Positions 20,712 to 32,811 of a stretch of 64,000 nucleotides of DNA are shown piece by piece. The stretch covers positions 6,882,001-6,946,000 of the forward strand of contig JANTQA010000026.1 of the NCBI GenBank assembly GCA_027625915.1. Direction: 5' to 3'. Under the pieces are notes generated by a model. It saw nothing but the letters and a program-made list of their open reading frames with translations, had not been told where the DNA came from and searched no databases. Position numbers and translations under genes: made by a program. The first letter of the stretch is position 1. Every line of letters starts with the position of its first letter. Source of the DNA: Anaeramoeba flamelloides (lineage: Eukaryota; Metamonada; Anaeramoebidae).

Positions 20712-23700
20712 TTATTTTTCGTGTACATCAAATTTTCTAATTTCATTTCTGAAGGTATTCAATTTTTCAGAGAATTTGACTCTGTTGGAATTTTCAAGGT
20801 TGGGTTGTATTTCATTTGTAAAGTTCTCAAAAATCAATAACACTTGTTCTTGTTCATTTTCGTCAACTCTGTTAATTATTTCGTTTCGATAATTAATAAA
20901 GGAATCCTCGCAAATCAATAATAAGGGAAGAAGAGGGTAGGAGATATTTGATTCATCATATCTAAATTCAAATATTACAAAGTTCATCAAAATGGAAAGG
21001 ATGTATGGAAGCAAGTTTGAGTTCTGCTTAAAAATTTCATGTATTATTTGGGACAATTGAATTTTTTTTTCGTTTTTTAAAAATTTGTTATCATAATTTT
21101 TAAAATAGAACTGCAACAAAGAATTGATTGCTAAAAAGCAGTTTTCAAAAACTTCTTTTTCTGGCAAAGACATTCCATAAATTAATCTTTCGAACAATTG
21201 AGTAAAAATTTCGTCATTCTTTTGAACAATAAATTCAAGCAAATATTGATAAACAATGCGTAATAAATTATAAAGGGAAATATACAATTTGGGATAAGTG
21301 ATCATTTTTTCAAAGGGTATTGCGCACGACAAAAGGATAATGATATCTATGACATTTTTTAAAGTCTCGTCGTTGTATAATTCAAAAATGCCCAAATTGA
21401 TGTAATCTGCTGATAAGGAATTGTATAGGGTTTCTTGCATTAGTCTTAAAATATGGATGTTATCGTCATTGATTTGGAAATTGATATTTTTGTTATCTTT
21501 AAGAAAGCTATCGATATTAATGCCGCTGCTGTTATTGCTCTTATTATTGCTGCTCCCAATATTCAAATAATGAGAGCCCAGTATTATCAAGCTATTGGCA
21601 ATTATTTTAAATAAAAACACCCCGTTGGGCGAAGAATTGGGAAATGATATTCGCGAGGAACGGTTGTGTGTCAGTTCATTCCATAATTTCAAACAATTGA
21701 TTACAATTACTGGATAATCGATAAAAAAGGAGAAAATCTGAGAAAATAAATCTGTGAAATTGGGATATATCCAATTGAAAATAATTTGGAAAGATTTTGA
21801 GTTTCTTACTGATTGGACCAGCCCCTTAATATCTTTTAAAAACCCTGTAACCAATTTTCGAAAATTGTTATTGATCGCTTCATTTTTTTCAATTTTATTC
21901 AAAATTAAAACCGCCCTTTCTTCAAAGGGCTTTACAAAAAAAAAAAACCTTTCGATGATTATGTTTTTTTTTTCATCTAAAAACAAGAGCCTGCCCAATA
22001 TTTTATAAAATTTGGATCGGTACCATTTCTTTTCGGAATAGTAATCCAAGAAGGGGAAATTGAACGAGGTGTGGTTTTCGAATAAGTTATTAATGTTTTC
22101 AATTTTCAAAATCATTCTGCCGCTTTTGTACATTTGCGAAAGTTGATCGAAAAAGTCCAAATTTTTGGAAATTAAATCCTCGGCATTTGTCCACATTTTC
22201 AAATTATTTATAATTTTATTTAAAATTAAAAAAAGCATCTCCCCATTATTAGATATGTTTACTGATTTTAATAATTCCTTATAAATCACAACCTGGCTAT
22301 TATTTCTTGATTTGATATAGATCCGGCTAAAATTATTCAAAAAATAAATTATTGATATTTCTAATAGTTCAATGCCCTGTTGTTCAGATTGCAGGAGAAA
22401 GCTGTCGTTCCAAATGATCAATTTGAAGACCTGGGAAGATAAAATGGAATCGTTTTTTTGCATGTTATCTCGTGAAGAAAAACTGCCCTTTGAATTATTC
22501 CCGAGACATTTGCCAATTAGCATTAATAAAATGGATAACTGGATCGCAGAGATTTTACAATTCGGTGATCCTGAATCTTTCGTCATATATTTCTTATAAT
22601 TATTAAATGTCTTGTCAAATAATTCATTTATAAAATCCTTGCTTTCTGAATAATTTAATAATACCAGATTCGAGACGGCTTCCAAATTGATCATAAATCT
22701 TGATGATTCCTCGAGTGGGTTTTCTAAATCTTCAATGTCTTCTTCTCTTTCTTCGCATTGGATATATTGGAAAATTTGAGAAATAAAAGTTTTGAAAATT
22801 TCAGAGATGCAATCGACTAGTGGAACTAATTCATTACTAAATCCACTTTTGCTATTGCTATTATTATTTTTATTGCTGTTATTATTGTCGCTGTTGCTGC
22901 TGTTGGTGTAATTGAGATTATTGTATTTGTAAGAAATTTTAAAAAATTTTAATGTTTGGCTTAATTTCCCCCAGAATTGGATCAAATAATATTCCGAGTT
23001 TTCTAACTCATTATTTTTAAAGCAATAGTTAGTCAGCCTTGCAATCTCTTCAATTAATCGGCCAAAGGATTGCACTTCAATTAAATTACGGATTTGGTAA
23101 TTAAAGATTATTTTGAAGACTGTTCGGCAAAATTGATGCAAATTTTCGATATGATCCAAAGAAATGCAATCGAAATTTTGGTTATTTTCATTATTAAAAT
23201 TGAGGTTTTGTTGTTCATTAAGCGAATATCCTTTCAAATTGGATATAGCACTAATCGAATATAGGCCTTCAATCAATTGGGTTAAAAAGAGATTATTTTC
23301 CTTTTCGTCATAGAATTTATTTTGCTTGATGGATGTCAGATAAAAAATTATTTGCAGAATTTTGGTGCCAAGTGTTTTGGAGCCATCATACAATTCAAAT
23401 AACAATTCGAGCACCCTTTCGTTTTGGACGATTTCTTCCCAGTTCGTCGGCAACGATATTAAAAATCGATCAGTCGTCGGCTCGTTTATTTCATAGCTAG
23501 TGCCTGTAAAGTCAAAGGACAGACATTTAAAAATTAATTTTAAAGACAACAAGCAAAGCTCGCGGTTGTCTTCAGTTAAGGACGTTTGTCTGCTTTGGCA
23601 AATTCTTAAGAAATTGTCATTTTCATTTTCATTGAGATTATTCTTGTTGACATTCTCGGAGATTTGTTCTTGAATTGTTTTTAAAATGGTCAAGGAATGT

Positions 23701-24248
23701 TTCATAATATGTAGCAAGACATTGCTTCGAAAGGAACTTGACCTTTGACGGTGCTCTAATAGCGACTCGCTACTTGGGATAATTGTTGAAAATTGCTCAA
23801 TCAAATAATACATCACCTTCGTTGTAATGATCAAATCAGCCAATTCACTCGAATTGAATGAGTCCAAGATCTTCATAATGTCGTGTTGCTCAGGATCGTC
23901 CCAATTTAATTTGATGATCCGTGCAATTAGTGTCAAAAATGAGACAAGGATCGCCCGATCAAAGTTTTTCCATCTCGGCTCAAGATACAGCAATATGAAA
24001 TTCCTCAATTCAATCAATTGTGTGCTGCTATAGGAATGCAAATGTGTCGTGATATGCTTCTTAATCTCGGTTGCGATCCAATATTGCAAATAACCGTTGC
24101 TTGTTGAATTTAAATACTCTTGGCATGTGCTGAGGAAATTTGTCGATTTGCTGAGCTCTTCAAAGCATTTTTCTGCTTCAACGGCAAGGTTTCGATCAAC
24201 AGAGCTATATAAGAGTTCTGCATATTTTTCTGCAATTTCCAATTCCAT
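20712..24248 (-). CDS. XPO7: Exportin-7 / RanBP16-like nuclear transport receptor
   Basis: Intronless frame of 1178 residues (human XPO7 has 1087), ATG at 24248. It aligns by eye with XPO7 over the whole length. Shared landmarks are the N-terminal importin-like region (AEKCFEELSKS, CQEYLNSTSNGYLQYW), HRQRSSSFRSNVL near 166-178, CLSFDFTGTSYE at 242-253 (FDFIGTS in human), NLKMWTNAEDLISKNLDFFD, NHTSFNFPFL, the block LWNELTHNRSSRISFPN with SSPNGVFLFK, and the end FSEKLNTFRNEIR. The protein is an all-helical HEAT-repeat karyopherin that uses RanGTP to carry cargo through nuclear pores. Extra length comes from Asn/Ser-rich inserts, for example at about 445-468. Nothing essential looks missing. No introns occur in 3.5 kb, unlike the MCM9 and G-alpha genes nearby. 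Confidence 0.94.
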   Translation of the reverse strand: MELEIAEKYAELLYSSVDRNLAVEAEKCFEELSKSTNFLSTCQEYLNSTSNGYLQYWIATEIKKHITTHLHSYSSTQLIELRNFILLYLEPRWKNFDRAILVSFLTLIARIIKLNWDDPEQHDIMKILDSFNSSELADLIITTKVMYYLIEQFSTIIPSSESLLEHRQRSSSFRSNVLLHIMKHSLTILKTIQEQISENVNKNNLNENENDNFLRICQSRQTSLTEDNRELCLLSLKLIFKCLSFDFTGTSYEINEPTTDRFLISLPTNWEEIVQNERVLELLFELYDGSKTLGTKILQIIFYLTSIKQNKFYDEKENNLFLTQLIEGLYSISAISNLKGYSLNEQQNLNFNNENNQNFDCISLDHIENLHQFCRTVFKIIFNYQIRNLIEVQSFGRLIEEIARLTNYCFKNNELENSEYYLIQFWGKLSQTLKFFKISYKYNNLNYTNSSNSDNNNSNKNNNSNSKSGFSNELVPLVDCISEIFKTFISQIFQYIQCEEREEDIEDLENPLEESSRFMINLEAVSNLVLLNYSESKDFINELFDKTFNNYKKYMTKDSGSPNCKISAIQLSILLMLIGKCLGNNSKGSFSSRDNMQKNDSILSSQVFKLIIWNDSFLLQSEQQGIELLEISIIYFLNNFSRIYIKSRNNSQVVIYKELLKSVNISNNGEMLFLILNKIINNLKMWTNAEDLISKNLDFFDQLSQMYKSGRMILKIENINNLFENHTSFNFPFLDYYSEKKWYRSKFYKILGRLLFLDEKKNIIIERFFFFVKPFEERAVLILNKIEKNEAINNNFRKLVTGFLKDIKGLVQSVRNSKSFQIIFNWIYPNFTDLFSQIFSFFIDYPVIVINCLKLWNELTHNRSSRISFPNSSPNGVFLFKIIANSLIILGSHYLNIGSSNNKSNNSSGINIDSFLKDNKNINFQINDDNIHILRLMQETLYNSLSADYINLGIFELYNDETLKNVIDIIILLSCAIPFEKMITYPKLYISLYNLLRIVYQYLLEFIVQKNDEIFTQLFERLIYGMSLPEKEVFENCFLAINSLLQFYFKNYDNKFLKNEKKIQLSQIIHEIFKQNSNLLPYILSILMNFVIFEFRYDESNISYPLLPLLLICEDSFINYRNEIINRVDENEQEQVLLIFENFTNEIQPNLENSNRVKFSEKLNTFRNEIRKFDVHEK

Positions 24249-24577
24249 TGCTGTTAAATGTATTTGACCAATGGATCTATTTGTTATTTAAAAATGCTTT
24301 GGTGTTAAATGGATATAAAAAAAACAACCGTTGTTTTTGGATTCTTTGTTTTTTTTGTTTGAAAGAAAAGATAAAAAAAAAAAAAAAATCAAGAAAAAAA
24401 GTTTTAAAAAAAAATGATTTCAATGTTTACTTGAATTGGTTTATGTTGGAAATTTGTTTTTGAAAGTATTTCAATTCCATGGCCATGTGGTTTCTGAGAA
24501 AGTAGTATTATAATTAGTCAAGATTCCAATATCTTTTTGCTCACAAAACAAATTTCCTTCAGAGTTGAAGAGGGATT

Positions 24578-25039
24578 TTGAAAAAAGTGTTAATAACAAA
24601 ATCTGGTTTTCTTTTCAATTGTTTTCAAACTGAATCGTTAATATGTTTATCTATTCATTTTTTTTTGATTAAAACAAAATCTTTTTTTTCGTTTTTGGGC
24701 TTTTTTTTGGTACAAAAAGAAAACAAATCTGGTCTTTCACAAAATGAAAAAAAAATAAACAAAAAAATTGATAACACCATTTATTACTTTTTTGGAAGAT
24801 TAAACAACACCTTTTCAATTGATCAACTCTCTTCAACAAAAGATTTTTTTAGAAATGAACGAAAAAACTTTGCATTTTATTCATTAACAGAAAACAACCT
24901 TTCAGAAGTATTCAAAAACACTTTTAAGATAAGTCCCATTGAGTATGAAAAAAGATTTGGAATTCTTCAACAAAGGAAACAAGAAGAAACGTCACCACAA
25001 GTAAACTACTTGATACACAAACAAAATAACGACTTTTAA
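24578..25039 (+). CDS. Hypothetical frame, possibly a terminal exon
   Basis: An open frame of 153 codons without an in-frame ATG near its start. The second half looks coding rather than random (IDNTIYYFFGRLNNTF, FFRNERKNFAFYSLTENN, ISPIEYEKRFGILQQ), with mixed polar residues and a stop after QNNDF. The first half reads like translated T-rich noncoding DNA, so the true exon may start near 24710 after an AAAG acceptor. No upstream partner was found between here and the XPO7 start. I do not recognise the protein. Confidence 0.3.
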   Translation: MKKVLITKSGFLFNCFQTESLICLSIHFFLIKTKSFFSFLGFFLVQKENKSGLSQNEKKINKKIDNTIYYFFGRLNNTFSIDQLSSTKDFFRNERKNFAFYSLTENNLSEVFKNTFKISPIEYEKRFGILQQRKQEETSPQVNYLIHKQNNDF

Positions 25040-26339
25040 AAGCAAACAATCAACTAAACCAAAGCATTAAATAAAATAATTGGGATCAAAAAAAAATGAA
25101 ATTAGAACAAGGTTGCTCCAAGACAAAAAGGATGAAAAAACCAAAAAGACAGATAAAATGTTAACGGTAAATGGGTGTGTTGTTAAAACCAAAAGATAAT
25201 CCCTAACTACAAGACAACAAAAAATTCCAAAAGCAAACCATTTTTGAAACAACCTCAGGAAGGAACAAGGGTTTAAAAAAAGGATCTTTTGTTCACAAGA
25301 AAAACCAATTTTTTAAGTTTAACGAAAATGTAGTGAGAATTTAGTCCAATTTGAAATCCAAAAAAAAAAAAAAAATTATTGATGCTTTTCAAGAGAAGAC
25401 GGCAGTCTTCAAACCAATCAAACTACCCACAAAAAAGCCAACAATAATCCACAACAGTAAAATAATAACAAGTTAGGGTTATAGTACAAAATTATTTCGA
25501 AATAAATTCATTTTTTTCACTTTAAGGGGGTAAGTACATTTTTCATTTTTTGAGTGCCACCATTTATGTGAAACTGAATTATTCAAATCATTTCTTGAGC
25601 CAAATACATTGATATTTTCATAAATACTATATTGGAATATATCCATAGTATAAGATATTTTCATAGCCAACAAAAAAACGCAAATCCAAGAAATGAAAAG
25701 ATTGATCACAAAAAATAAATACAAATCATTTATTTCTTGATCTTAGCTATAAAATTTTACACAATTACTTATTCTTTATTTGGTTTTATTTTCAATTCTT
25801 TATGAAAAAAATTTTGTTTGTAAAATTTTTGATAAACAAATTACTGTTTATTTTGAAAGAATTTCTAAAATGAATTTAAAAATCCTATTTTCATTTATGT
25901 AATCTAATTCTGGTTTGGGTGCCAGAAAATCAGATATTTTTTTAATTCTTCTTGAGAATAAGGGTTTATTGGACAAATTCATTTGATTTTATAATTATTT
26001 ATTTTCCATTCAAAATGAGAACTCAAAAAAATTCTGAATCTGATTGAAATTTGTAATTAAATTTTGCAATTATTTTGATTTGAATCTTTTGTAACTGTTT
26101 TTCAATTCCAAGAATTCAACCACTTTATTTTAATTTTACCAAAGTATTCCTTGTTTTGGCTTTGTTTGATAAAAATATTTTAAAAAAGAATTTCGAAAGC
26201 TAATTTGTCACAAATGGTTTTTGAAAAATAATAATAGATATCATAATGGGATGAGTAATTTACAAGGAAAAAAATAGTTTGTATTCATACAAACTAAGAA
26301 GATAAAGAAAACCAATCTTCGAAAATAGGCTTTTCTCAA
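25040..26339. other. Intergenic, no gene seen
   Basis: A/T-rich. Only short frames of biased composition occur. Nothing repeated elsewhere in the window was recognised. Confidence 0.4.
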
Positions 26340-26740
26340 TTTTTTTTTTTCATTCTTGATTTCAACAAATTTATTTGGAATGGTGATCTTTCGTGTTTGG
26401 TCTTCTAAAAGAAAATATTTGTTTCAAATGCACACCTTTTCGGGTATATTTTTTTGGTTTACTGATTGATTAATTTCAATTGTTTGTATAAATACATCTC
26501 TAGATCCAAAACCAAATTTAATAAAACCAAAAATTTAATCAAAAAAAAATTAAAAAAAAACGTAAAAATTAAAGATTCAACTCTGAATTACTTTGACTCT
26601 TTTCATGAATAGACTAGTGGATGGTGTTTTGGTTTCAAATTTTAAATATCTTGTGGCACTTAAAAAATATTTTACAGTAATGTTCACACAATTAAAATTT
26701 TTCAAAATGGGAAAATGTACTTACTTCCCTAATTATATTT
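26340..26740 (+). repeat. Dispersed repeat R-C, copy 1
   Basis: Matches the reverse complement of 54415-54835. Shared blocks are GGTCTTCTAAAAGAAAA, TTTCAAATGCACACC-like, AAAGATTCAACTCTGAATTA, AAATATCTTGTGGCACT-like and AATTAAAATTTTCAAAA. A short piece of the same family (TGCCACAAGATATT) also abuts the MITE at 52998. No protein is recognised in it. Confidence 0.65.
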
Positions 26741-28189
26741 TCAATTTTTAAAATATGAGCTTTTGAAAAACACTAATCAAGAAAAAAATCTATATTGTTT
26801 TGTTTAAAAGGGAGATACTCTTTCAAAGATTTAAGAAATCGAATTCAAGAGATAAATTTACATTTTAGAAAGGCTTTTTTCAATTCATAAAATGTAAAGA
26901 AACAAATACAAGTTATTAAAGACAAAAATGGATGAGTACAAAATAATAAATTGTTTTTTTCAATTTTAAATGATTAATAATCACATTTAAACCAACTTTT
27001 ATTGAAAATTTCACCTTTGAGTTATCATTTTTAGAATTTTTTTGAAAAAAAGAATGTTATAAAAACCAATATCATTTTTACTTTTTGTTTTTGTCTGTTT
27101 CTTTTGACATTTAATTGGAAACCATAATTGGAAAAGGCAATAAAGCATTTAATTTACACCATTGTCTTATCAAATTTACACGGGCTATTTTAAGGGACGA
27201 ATCTCTATTAAATTTTTTTACCTAAAGTTTAATAGAGATTGAGAAAATTTTTTGCCAATTACTTAGATTTTAAAAACTCAGATTTATTTTCAATATTAAA
27301 CATATTTCTAGATATGGAATCCTATTTGAGAAATTGGTCAAAAAAAAAATAATAGAGACTAGTCATTTAAAAATAGTGATCCACACCGAAAGAAAGAAAA
27401 AATTTTGTAATTTTCTATTTTTTATATATTTTTATTACGGGAATTTGAGATCAAAGATCCTCATAGAGTTCTAATTACAAATAGTAAATTAGCAATTTAG
27501 ATGCAATTTTAAAAATATTTAGAAATCAGGCAAGTTCCACTTATTTATATTGTTACATAAAGTATAAACAAACATAAAAATAAAAGTTAAAAAGAAAAAA
27601 AAAAATTAATTGGGTCTTGAAGAAGTAATTGCTGAAAAAATAAAAACAAAGGATAAGTTAAATTAAGTATATCTAAAAATCTGAATACAATACTTTTATT
27701 TGATGATTTCATTAAATCTGCTAATTAACGATGAATATTCAATTATTAGGTGGTGGTGTTTAATTGTTTTAAATTCAGTTTTTTCTTGTTGATCTGATTT
27801 GATTTGACCTTCTGCAGAATTTTTGTCTTGACTTTTTCTTTTTTTGAAGTTACCCAAACTTTCGATGTTACAGTATTCCAGTATTAGTTAAGTATTCACT
27901 TTATTTTTTTCCTTTATAACTCTTCTTCAAAATATATAGAAATAACTTTCAACTTATGAAAAAATAGTAAAAAATAATTTTACTCTTCAAAAGGTAGTTG
28001 ACGAAAAGTCCTCCCTTAAAAATAGTTATCATTACAACAAATTTTTTATCATATTCTTTAAAGTTGCTAATTTTTTCTTTAACACTAATCACCGATATCT
28101 CTGCTTGGATAATTTCATTTTTATTTTCATTTTTTGATTTTTTTCTTTCTCCTTTTTTTTTTTTTGATCTTCAACAGATTTTCGTCAGG
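26741..28189. other. Upstream region of the Rab gene
   Basis: A/T-rich, with a small perfect hairpin at 27200-27240 (13 bp arms AATCTCTATTAAA and TTTAATAGAGATT, about 15 nt loop). Just before the Rab ATG there is a T-tract followed by TTCAACAG and GTCAG, which would suit a 5' leader intron acceptor, but no leader exon can be shown. Confidence 0.4.
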
Positions 28190-31100
28190 ATGTATTCTTT
28201 CTCAGACGACTCAAACGAAGAAAAAATAAATTCCTCCATTTTAAAAATTGTATTTCTAGGTCAGTCTGGTGTTGGGAAAACCTCAATTATTTTACAATTT
28301 CTCGAGGTATTGTCACACTTTAATTTTTTTTTATGTGTTCCAAATCTGTTTCTTTTTTCTCACTTGGAAACGAAACCTTTTTACTTTTAATTATTTTTAC
28401 TTGAATCTGAATGTATAGCAAGAGTTCAATGAACAAATCAAGTCAACAATAGGGGCTTCTTTTGTGATACACAAACATACTGTTGATGAAAAAACCATCT
28501 CAATAAGGTAACTATAAATTTTCTTTCTTCGATCACGATCAAGCCATTTAATTTCATTTTTGAATAAAGTCTTTTTATGATCCAAAGTCAAATGAGCTTC
28601 TTTCATAATATTCAACTATTTTTCTTCACCTGTCTCTTTGATCAAGAATTAAATGGATTTTCTATTCAAAAATATTTTTTTGATTGATATTGTAATTTTG
28701 ATGGTTTTTCTTAAAATTTGTTTTTTTTGTTTTTCATTCCAAAGAATTTGGGACACCTCTGGACAAGAAAGATTTCGTTCTTTATGCCCATTGTATTATC
28801 GAAATTCGCATGCCTGTGTTTTAGTTTTTGATGTAACAGATAAATTGACATTCAAAGAAATCAATTATTGGGTAGAGCAAATACAAAAAGAAATGGTAAC
28901 AATGCCTTTAATGGTTTTAGTTGGAAACAAAGACGATTTACCAAACAAACAAGAAAAAGAATATTTGAGCAAAGGAAATGAACTGGCCGAAGAATTAGAT
29001 GCACAATTTTTTTTGTGTTCTGCAAAAACAGGAAAAGGTATTCAAAATCTTTTTATTTTTTTCGTTTTGACATCATTTTTTAAGAAAAAACGAAAAACGA
29101 AAAAACAAAAAGAAAGTCCCAAAAAATTTTAAAAAAGCATGGTGATTGCGGAAAAAAAGTCAAGAATGATTTTTAATTGTCCAACAATCAGAGAAATGAT
29201 GAAATCACTGAAAAGTAAGATCAATTAATTACTGATATTTGAAATTTAAGGGATTAGAGTCTAATAAGGAGAAGTCTACAATTAGAGTATATTGCCCTTG
29301 AAGGTAAACCATAATAGTGCCCTCTATTTCAAATCTCTCTAAAAAAATAGAATTAGTATAATTAATACTAAACGTTGATCTCTTCAATTAAAAATGATCT
29401 ATGTAGAAGTAAAAAATTCAAGAAAATTCTGAAAAAAAATCTAGATTTTGACACAAATTTAAAGGCTGATAGATCAATGCTCATACTATAAAATTGAAAA
29501 ATACCATTCTTAAATATGTCTCGAAATGTTGATAAGTTCACTAAAAGATTTGGTTTTTTTTAAAAAATTAAATAATTAACCAAATAGATTATTTTGATAA
29601 ATTATTTTTATATATCTGGAAGAACAATTCTTCTCCTTAAAAAGGAAATTAAAATATTCAATCTTTTGGATATTATGCTAAATAATATTGAATAAATCTT
29701 GAAATTAAAAAAATTGCAAAATAGTTACTTTTGGAGTTTGTAAATATTGATTTTTAAATATTGGAATACAATTAACCATTATTCCTAATACGAAAAAATT
29801 CTTGAACATATTATAAACGTGTTATAAATGTGTTGTAAACATTTAAAATGATATAAAATGTTATAAAATTTCAGGAAATTATATAATAATAACTTTTATA
29901 ACTTTTATGTTTGTTATAAAAGGTATTCATAAAATTTGAAACATGTTTTAAACCATTTATAAGTGTATTTTTTTAAAAATATGAAAAAAATCAACATACT
30001 AAAAGGAAATTTTGTTACAAAAATCTTATTAAGATGCAATGTATTTTTTTTTTAAACTTGAACTTTTTCTTTGTATATATATTAAAGTAAATAAATTCTT
30101 GATAACTAACAAAAAAAAAAAAAAAAAAAAGAGATTAGAACACTGAAATGTTTAGGATTACACATTGTAGTCTCTGTGGAAAGATTTTGGGAATTACTTG
30201 AGTTATTAAGTAAAGTTTGAAAATTTTCTGATCTTTTTATTTTGAATTGATTTCAGGTAAAATAAGAATCATTTTACTAATAAAATCCACTTTAAAAATG
30301 TTATTTAAAGTTATTTTAGAAGAGTTTAACCAAATTATTTTGCAAATTTTTAATTTCATAAACCCAAAAGATCTCCACGATAAAGGATTTATAACATTAG
30401 AAAAAATAATTTGGTCCAAAGAACCCAATTATTTAATCAATAGACGACAAAGAAAAAAATCCTTCAATTTTCTCATAAAGGTTGGAAATTGAACGAATTC
30501 TCTTTTCTTGTTTAAAAAAAAATGTTGGATATCAAACAGACATTTTTGGTTTTGGTTTGATTGAAATCAATCTCATTTTTAAAAAAAATTAAAAACGTTT
30601 GGTTTCTTTTTTAAAAAGAAAAGAGGAGAAAAGACCATTAATAAAGGATTTTTCAAAGTAGAAAAAAACATACTCAATTCTAGAAATTAGAGAAAAAAAA
30701 AAATTTTTTTTTTTTAAGTCAAGTCAAGAAATTTTTAGAGGAATGTTCAAGATAAGTCACTATTAAGAACATATAATAGATGCGGGGTTTTATGGTTGAT
30801 CTCTTTTTAGGATGTTTCTTAACAAGCCCAAAATAAAAGGGGAGATAGAGAATCATTGAAAAGTTGGACGATCTCGTTTGCTTCTGTGTGATTTTAAACC
30901 AAGTTTTGTCCCCAATGAAGAAAATTTTAAATTTAACTTCAGTGTTTTCTATAAATCCATTGTTAAAACAAGATTCTATGAAGAACAAGGTATTCAAAGT
31001 ACCATTGAAAAATAAACAATTGGTTTTTATTTGATTAAATTTGTTAGTTTTTTTTTTATTGACGAGTTCGATCCTGAATTCCAAAAATAAATAGAATATC

Positions 31101-32811
31101 ATATCGTTTCATTTGTTCAAAAATCACCAGTTATAATTCCTCCTTATGGATCCCCTTCCAGACTCAAAATAATAATATTTTTCTAGTGCTAAGAGGATAT
31201 TAATCGTCATTCTTCGAACTCCTCAATATCATCTTATTTCACTATGAACAATATCATTTTTTTCGTTCTTCCAGGCCAAACTCGTAACATAACAAAGTGA
31301 TTGTTTCCAAATCGAAAAAATAAAGACATTTATAAAATTTATTTTTTTCTATTAGGGCATTTGATAATATATTTTTAAATTCACTACAGAGTTTAAAAAA
31401 TGGGTTTAATATTATAAAATCACTCTTATTTTTATAAAACCAAGGTAATGCAGAAAATTGCGATAATAAACTCTATTTTACTCCAAGTGGCCCAGCAAAA
31501 AATGAAAAATTCATTTTTTTTAAGAATAAGCCCAACTCAAGATTTTTTAGAAATAAGAGAAATAATAAAATACCAATTAGAGTTGATATTCATAAAAGTA
31601 ATATTTTAAAGAACTATAAATTTTCCAAAAAAATAAAATGTTATAAAATTGTTGGTACACTTTTGATTGGAATGTCATGTGCAAAGGTTTTCAATTTCTT
31701 TAGGAAATTAAAATTGTTTAAACAAGATTTTTTTAATAGTAAATATATTTATTTTTAAAATAAATTACAAAGACTCAATTTTCTTAATATTAATTTGCAT
31801 TTTTTTCTTCAAATTGACTTTTTATTCAAAAAAAAAAATAATTAAAAAAAAAAAAAGCTAAAAAACAGGCAAAAATCAAAAAATAACTAAAAAAAAAAGC
31901 AAAAAGCAAAATACAAAAATAAAAACAAAACTTTTTTTAAAATGAGAAAAAAATCAGATTTAAAAATTGAAAATTTATTTTGAGAAGAATAAGATATTAA
32001 ACTTATTGAATATATTCTATTTTTTCAATAAGACTGGACTCCTTTCACTGAAAAAGAGTTTAGAAACAAATCACTATATTCTAAAAATCGTGATCAATGT
32101 CAAAATATCATGATAAAAAATTAATTACGATATAACAATTCATGGTATTTCGGGCTAATTCTGCAATATTTTAAAAAAGAAACAATTTAGTTGGTCAAAA
32201 AAAGATCTTGAAAAAAATAATTATTTTAAATTCGAATTTTAGATTAAAAAAAAATTTATAATAGAAAATTATAAAAAAAAAAGGTTAACAACCTTGGAAT
32301 AAAATGTCCAAGGTCACTAATCTACTAAAATTATTGTAAAATGATTAAATTGATATCTTTAAAAAATAATTGAGGTATAAATTTCATTCTTATTATTTCA
32401 TATTATTCCAAATCATCTTAAAAACAAATTTAAGATCTCTCGATTTTATTCAATTTAATACATTTTTTTGTATTTCCCAGAAATATTAAAAATCTAAATC
32501 AAAAGTTTTAATAACAAAAAAGATTGAAATAATATTTCACCTTTTCATTCTTAATTCTGATGAAAACAAATTATCATAAATATATTATTCTATTTTCTAA
32601 TCTCTTTATTCTTTATTCTTAATTCTTAATTCTTTATTCTCTTTTATTTAATAAAGGAATTATTGAAATTTTCGATTATATATCCCGCGAAATTCTTGAA
32701 AATGAGGAAAAATTTTATGATCATGAAACAGAAGAAACTGAAAATATTTTACAAACTTTTGATGAAGAACCAGAAAAAGAAAAAAAAAAAAAAAAAAAAA
32801 CTTGTTGTTAA
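28190..32811 (+). CDS. Rab5-like small GTPase, four exons
   Basis: Rab GTPases recruit tethers and motors to membranes. The Rab5 group acts at early endosomes. Exons: 28190-28306, 28419-28507, 28745-29037, 32657-32811, with introns of 112, 237 and 3619 bp in phases 0, 2 and 1. The product is 217 residues, normal for a Rab. Motifs: P-loop GQSGVGKTS at 24-32, switch I with STIGASF at 48-54 (Rab5/21/22-like), WDTSGQERF at 71-79 with Q76 matching Ras Q61, base-binding VGNKDD, and CSAKTGKG. Exon 4 supplies GIIEIFDYISREILENEE, an acidic hypervariable stretch, a lysine run and a final CC for double prenylation. Without exon 4 the frame would end in an unprenylatable Lys-rich tail. S74 replaces the usual Ala of DTAGQE. 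The big intron carries a copy of repeat R-A. The subfamily call is inference from switch I. Confidence 0.93.
29142..29420. mobile_element. Possible M2 MITE relic in Rab intron 3
   Basis: The left part (GCGGAAAAAAAGTCAAGAA, TTTTTAATTG at about 29145-29180) resembles the inverted ends of the M2 MITEs at 53.7, 60.0 and 61.0 kb. A weak partner, CAATTAAAAATGATC, lies near 29385. The right end is poorly preserved. Confidence 0.3.
30237..31110. other. Coding-like remnants inside Rab intron 3
   Basis: On the plus strand 30247-30492 reads as LEEFNQIILQIFNFINPK and INRRQRKKSFNFLIK. On the minus strand 30719-31102 reads as KTWFKITQKQTRSSNF, FGLVKKHPKKRSTIKP. Both look like eroded element proteins rather than exons of the Rab, whose exon junctions skip them. 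I cannot name a family. Confidence 0.3.
31440..32080 (+). repeat. Dispersed repeat R-A, copy 1 (most intact)
   Basis: Lies inside Rab intron 3. Related copies lie at 49340-50645 and, for the 3' part only, 40600-40860. The first 300 bases hold an open frame with no ATG at its start, from about 31446 to 31758 (LYFTPSGPAKNEKF, NKIPIRVDIHKSN, KCYKIVGTLLIGMSCAKVF). Its counterpart at 49.4 kb is riddled with stops. The 3' part has an A-rich zone, then AAAATGAGAAAAAA, GAATA and TTCAATAA, ending in GAAAAAGAGTTTA. Likely a transposable element of unknown class. Confidence 0.6.

Noticed and set aside
28653-29132. Rab exon 3 reading straight through to a stop as the protein end
   Set aside because: It would lack the last helix and the Cys anchor. 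The donor at 29038 and the exon at 32657 restore both in phase.
31050-31090. tRNA-like GTTCGATCC T-loop at 31067, and a similar one at 18696
   Set aside because: Neither has a paired T-stem, acceptor stem or anticodon arm. No tRNA was found in the window.
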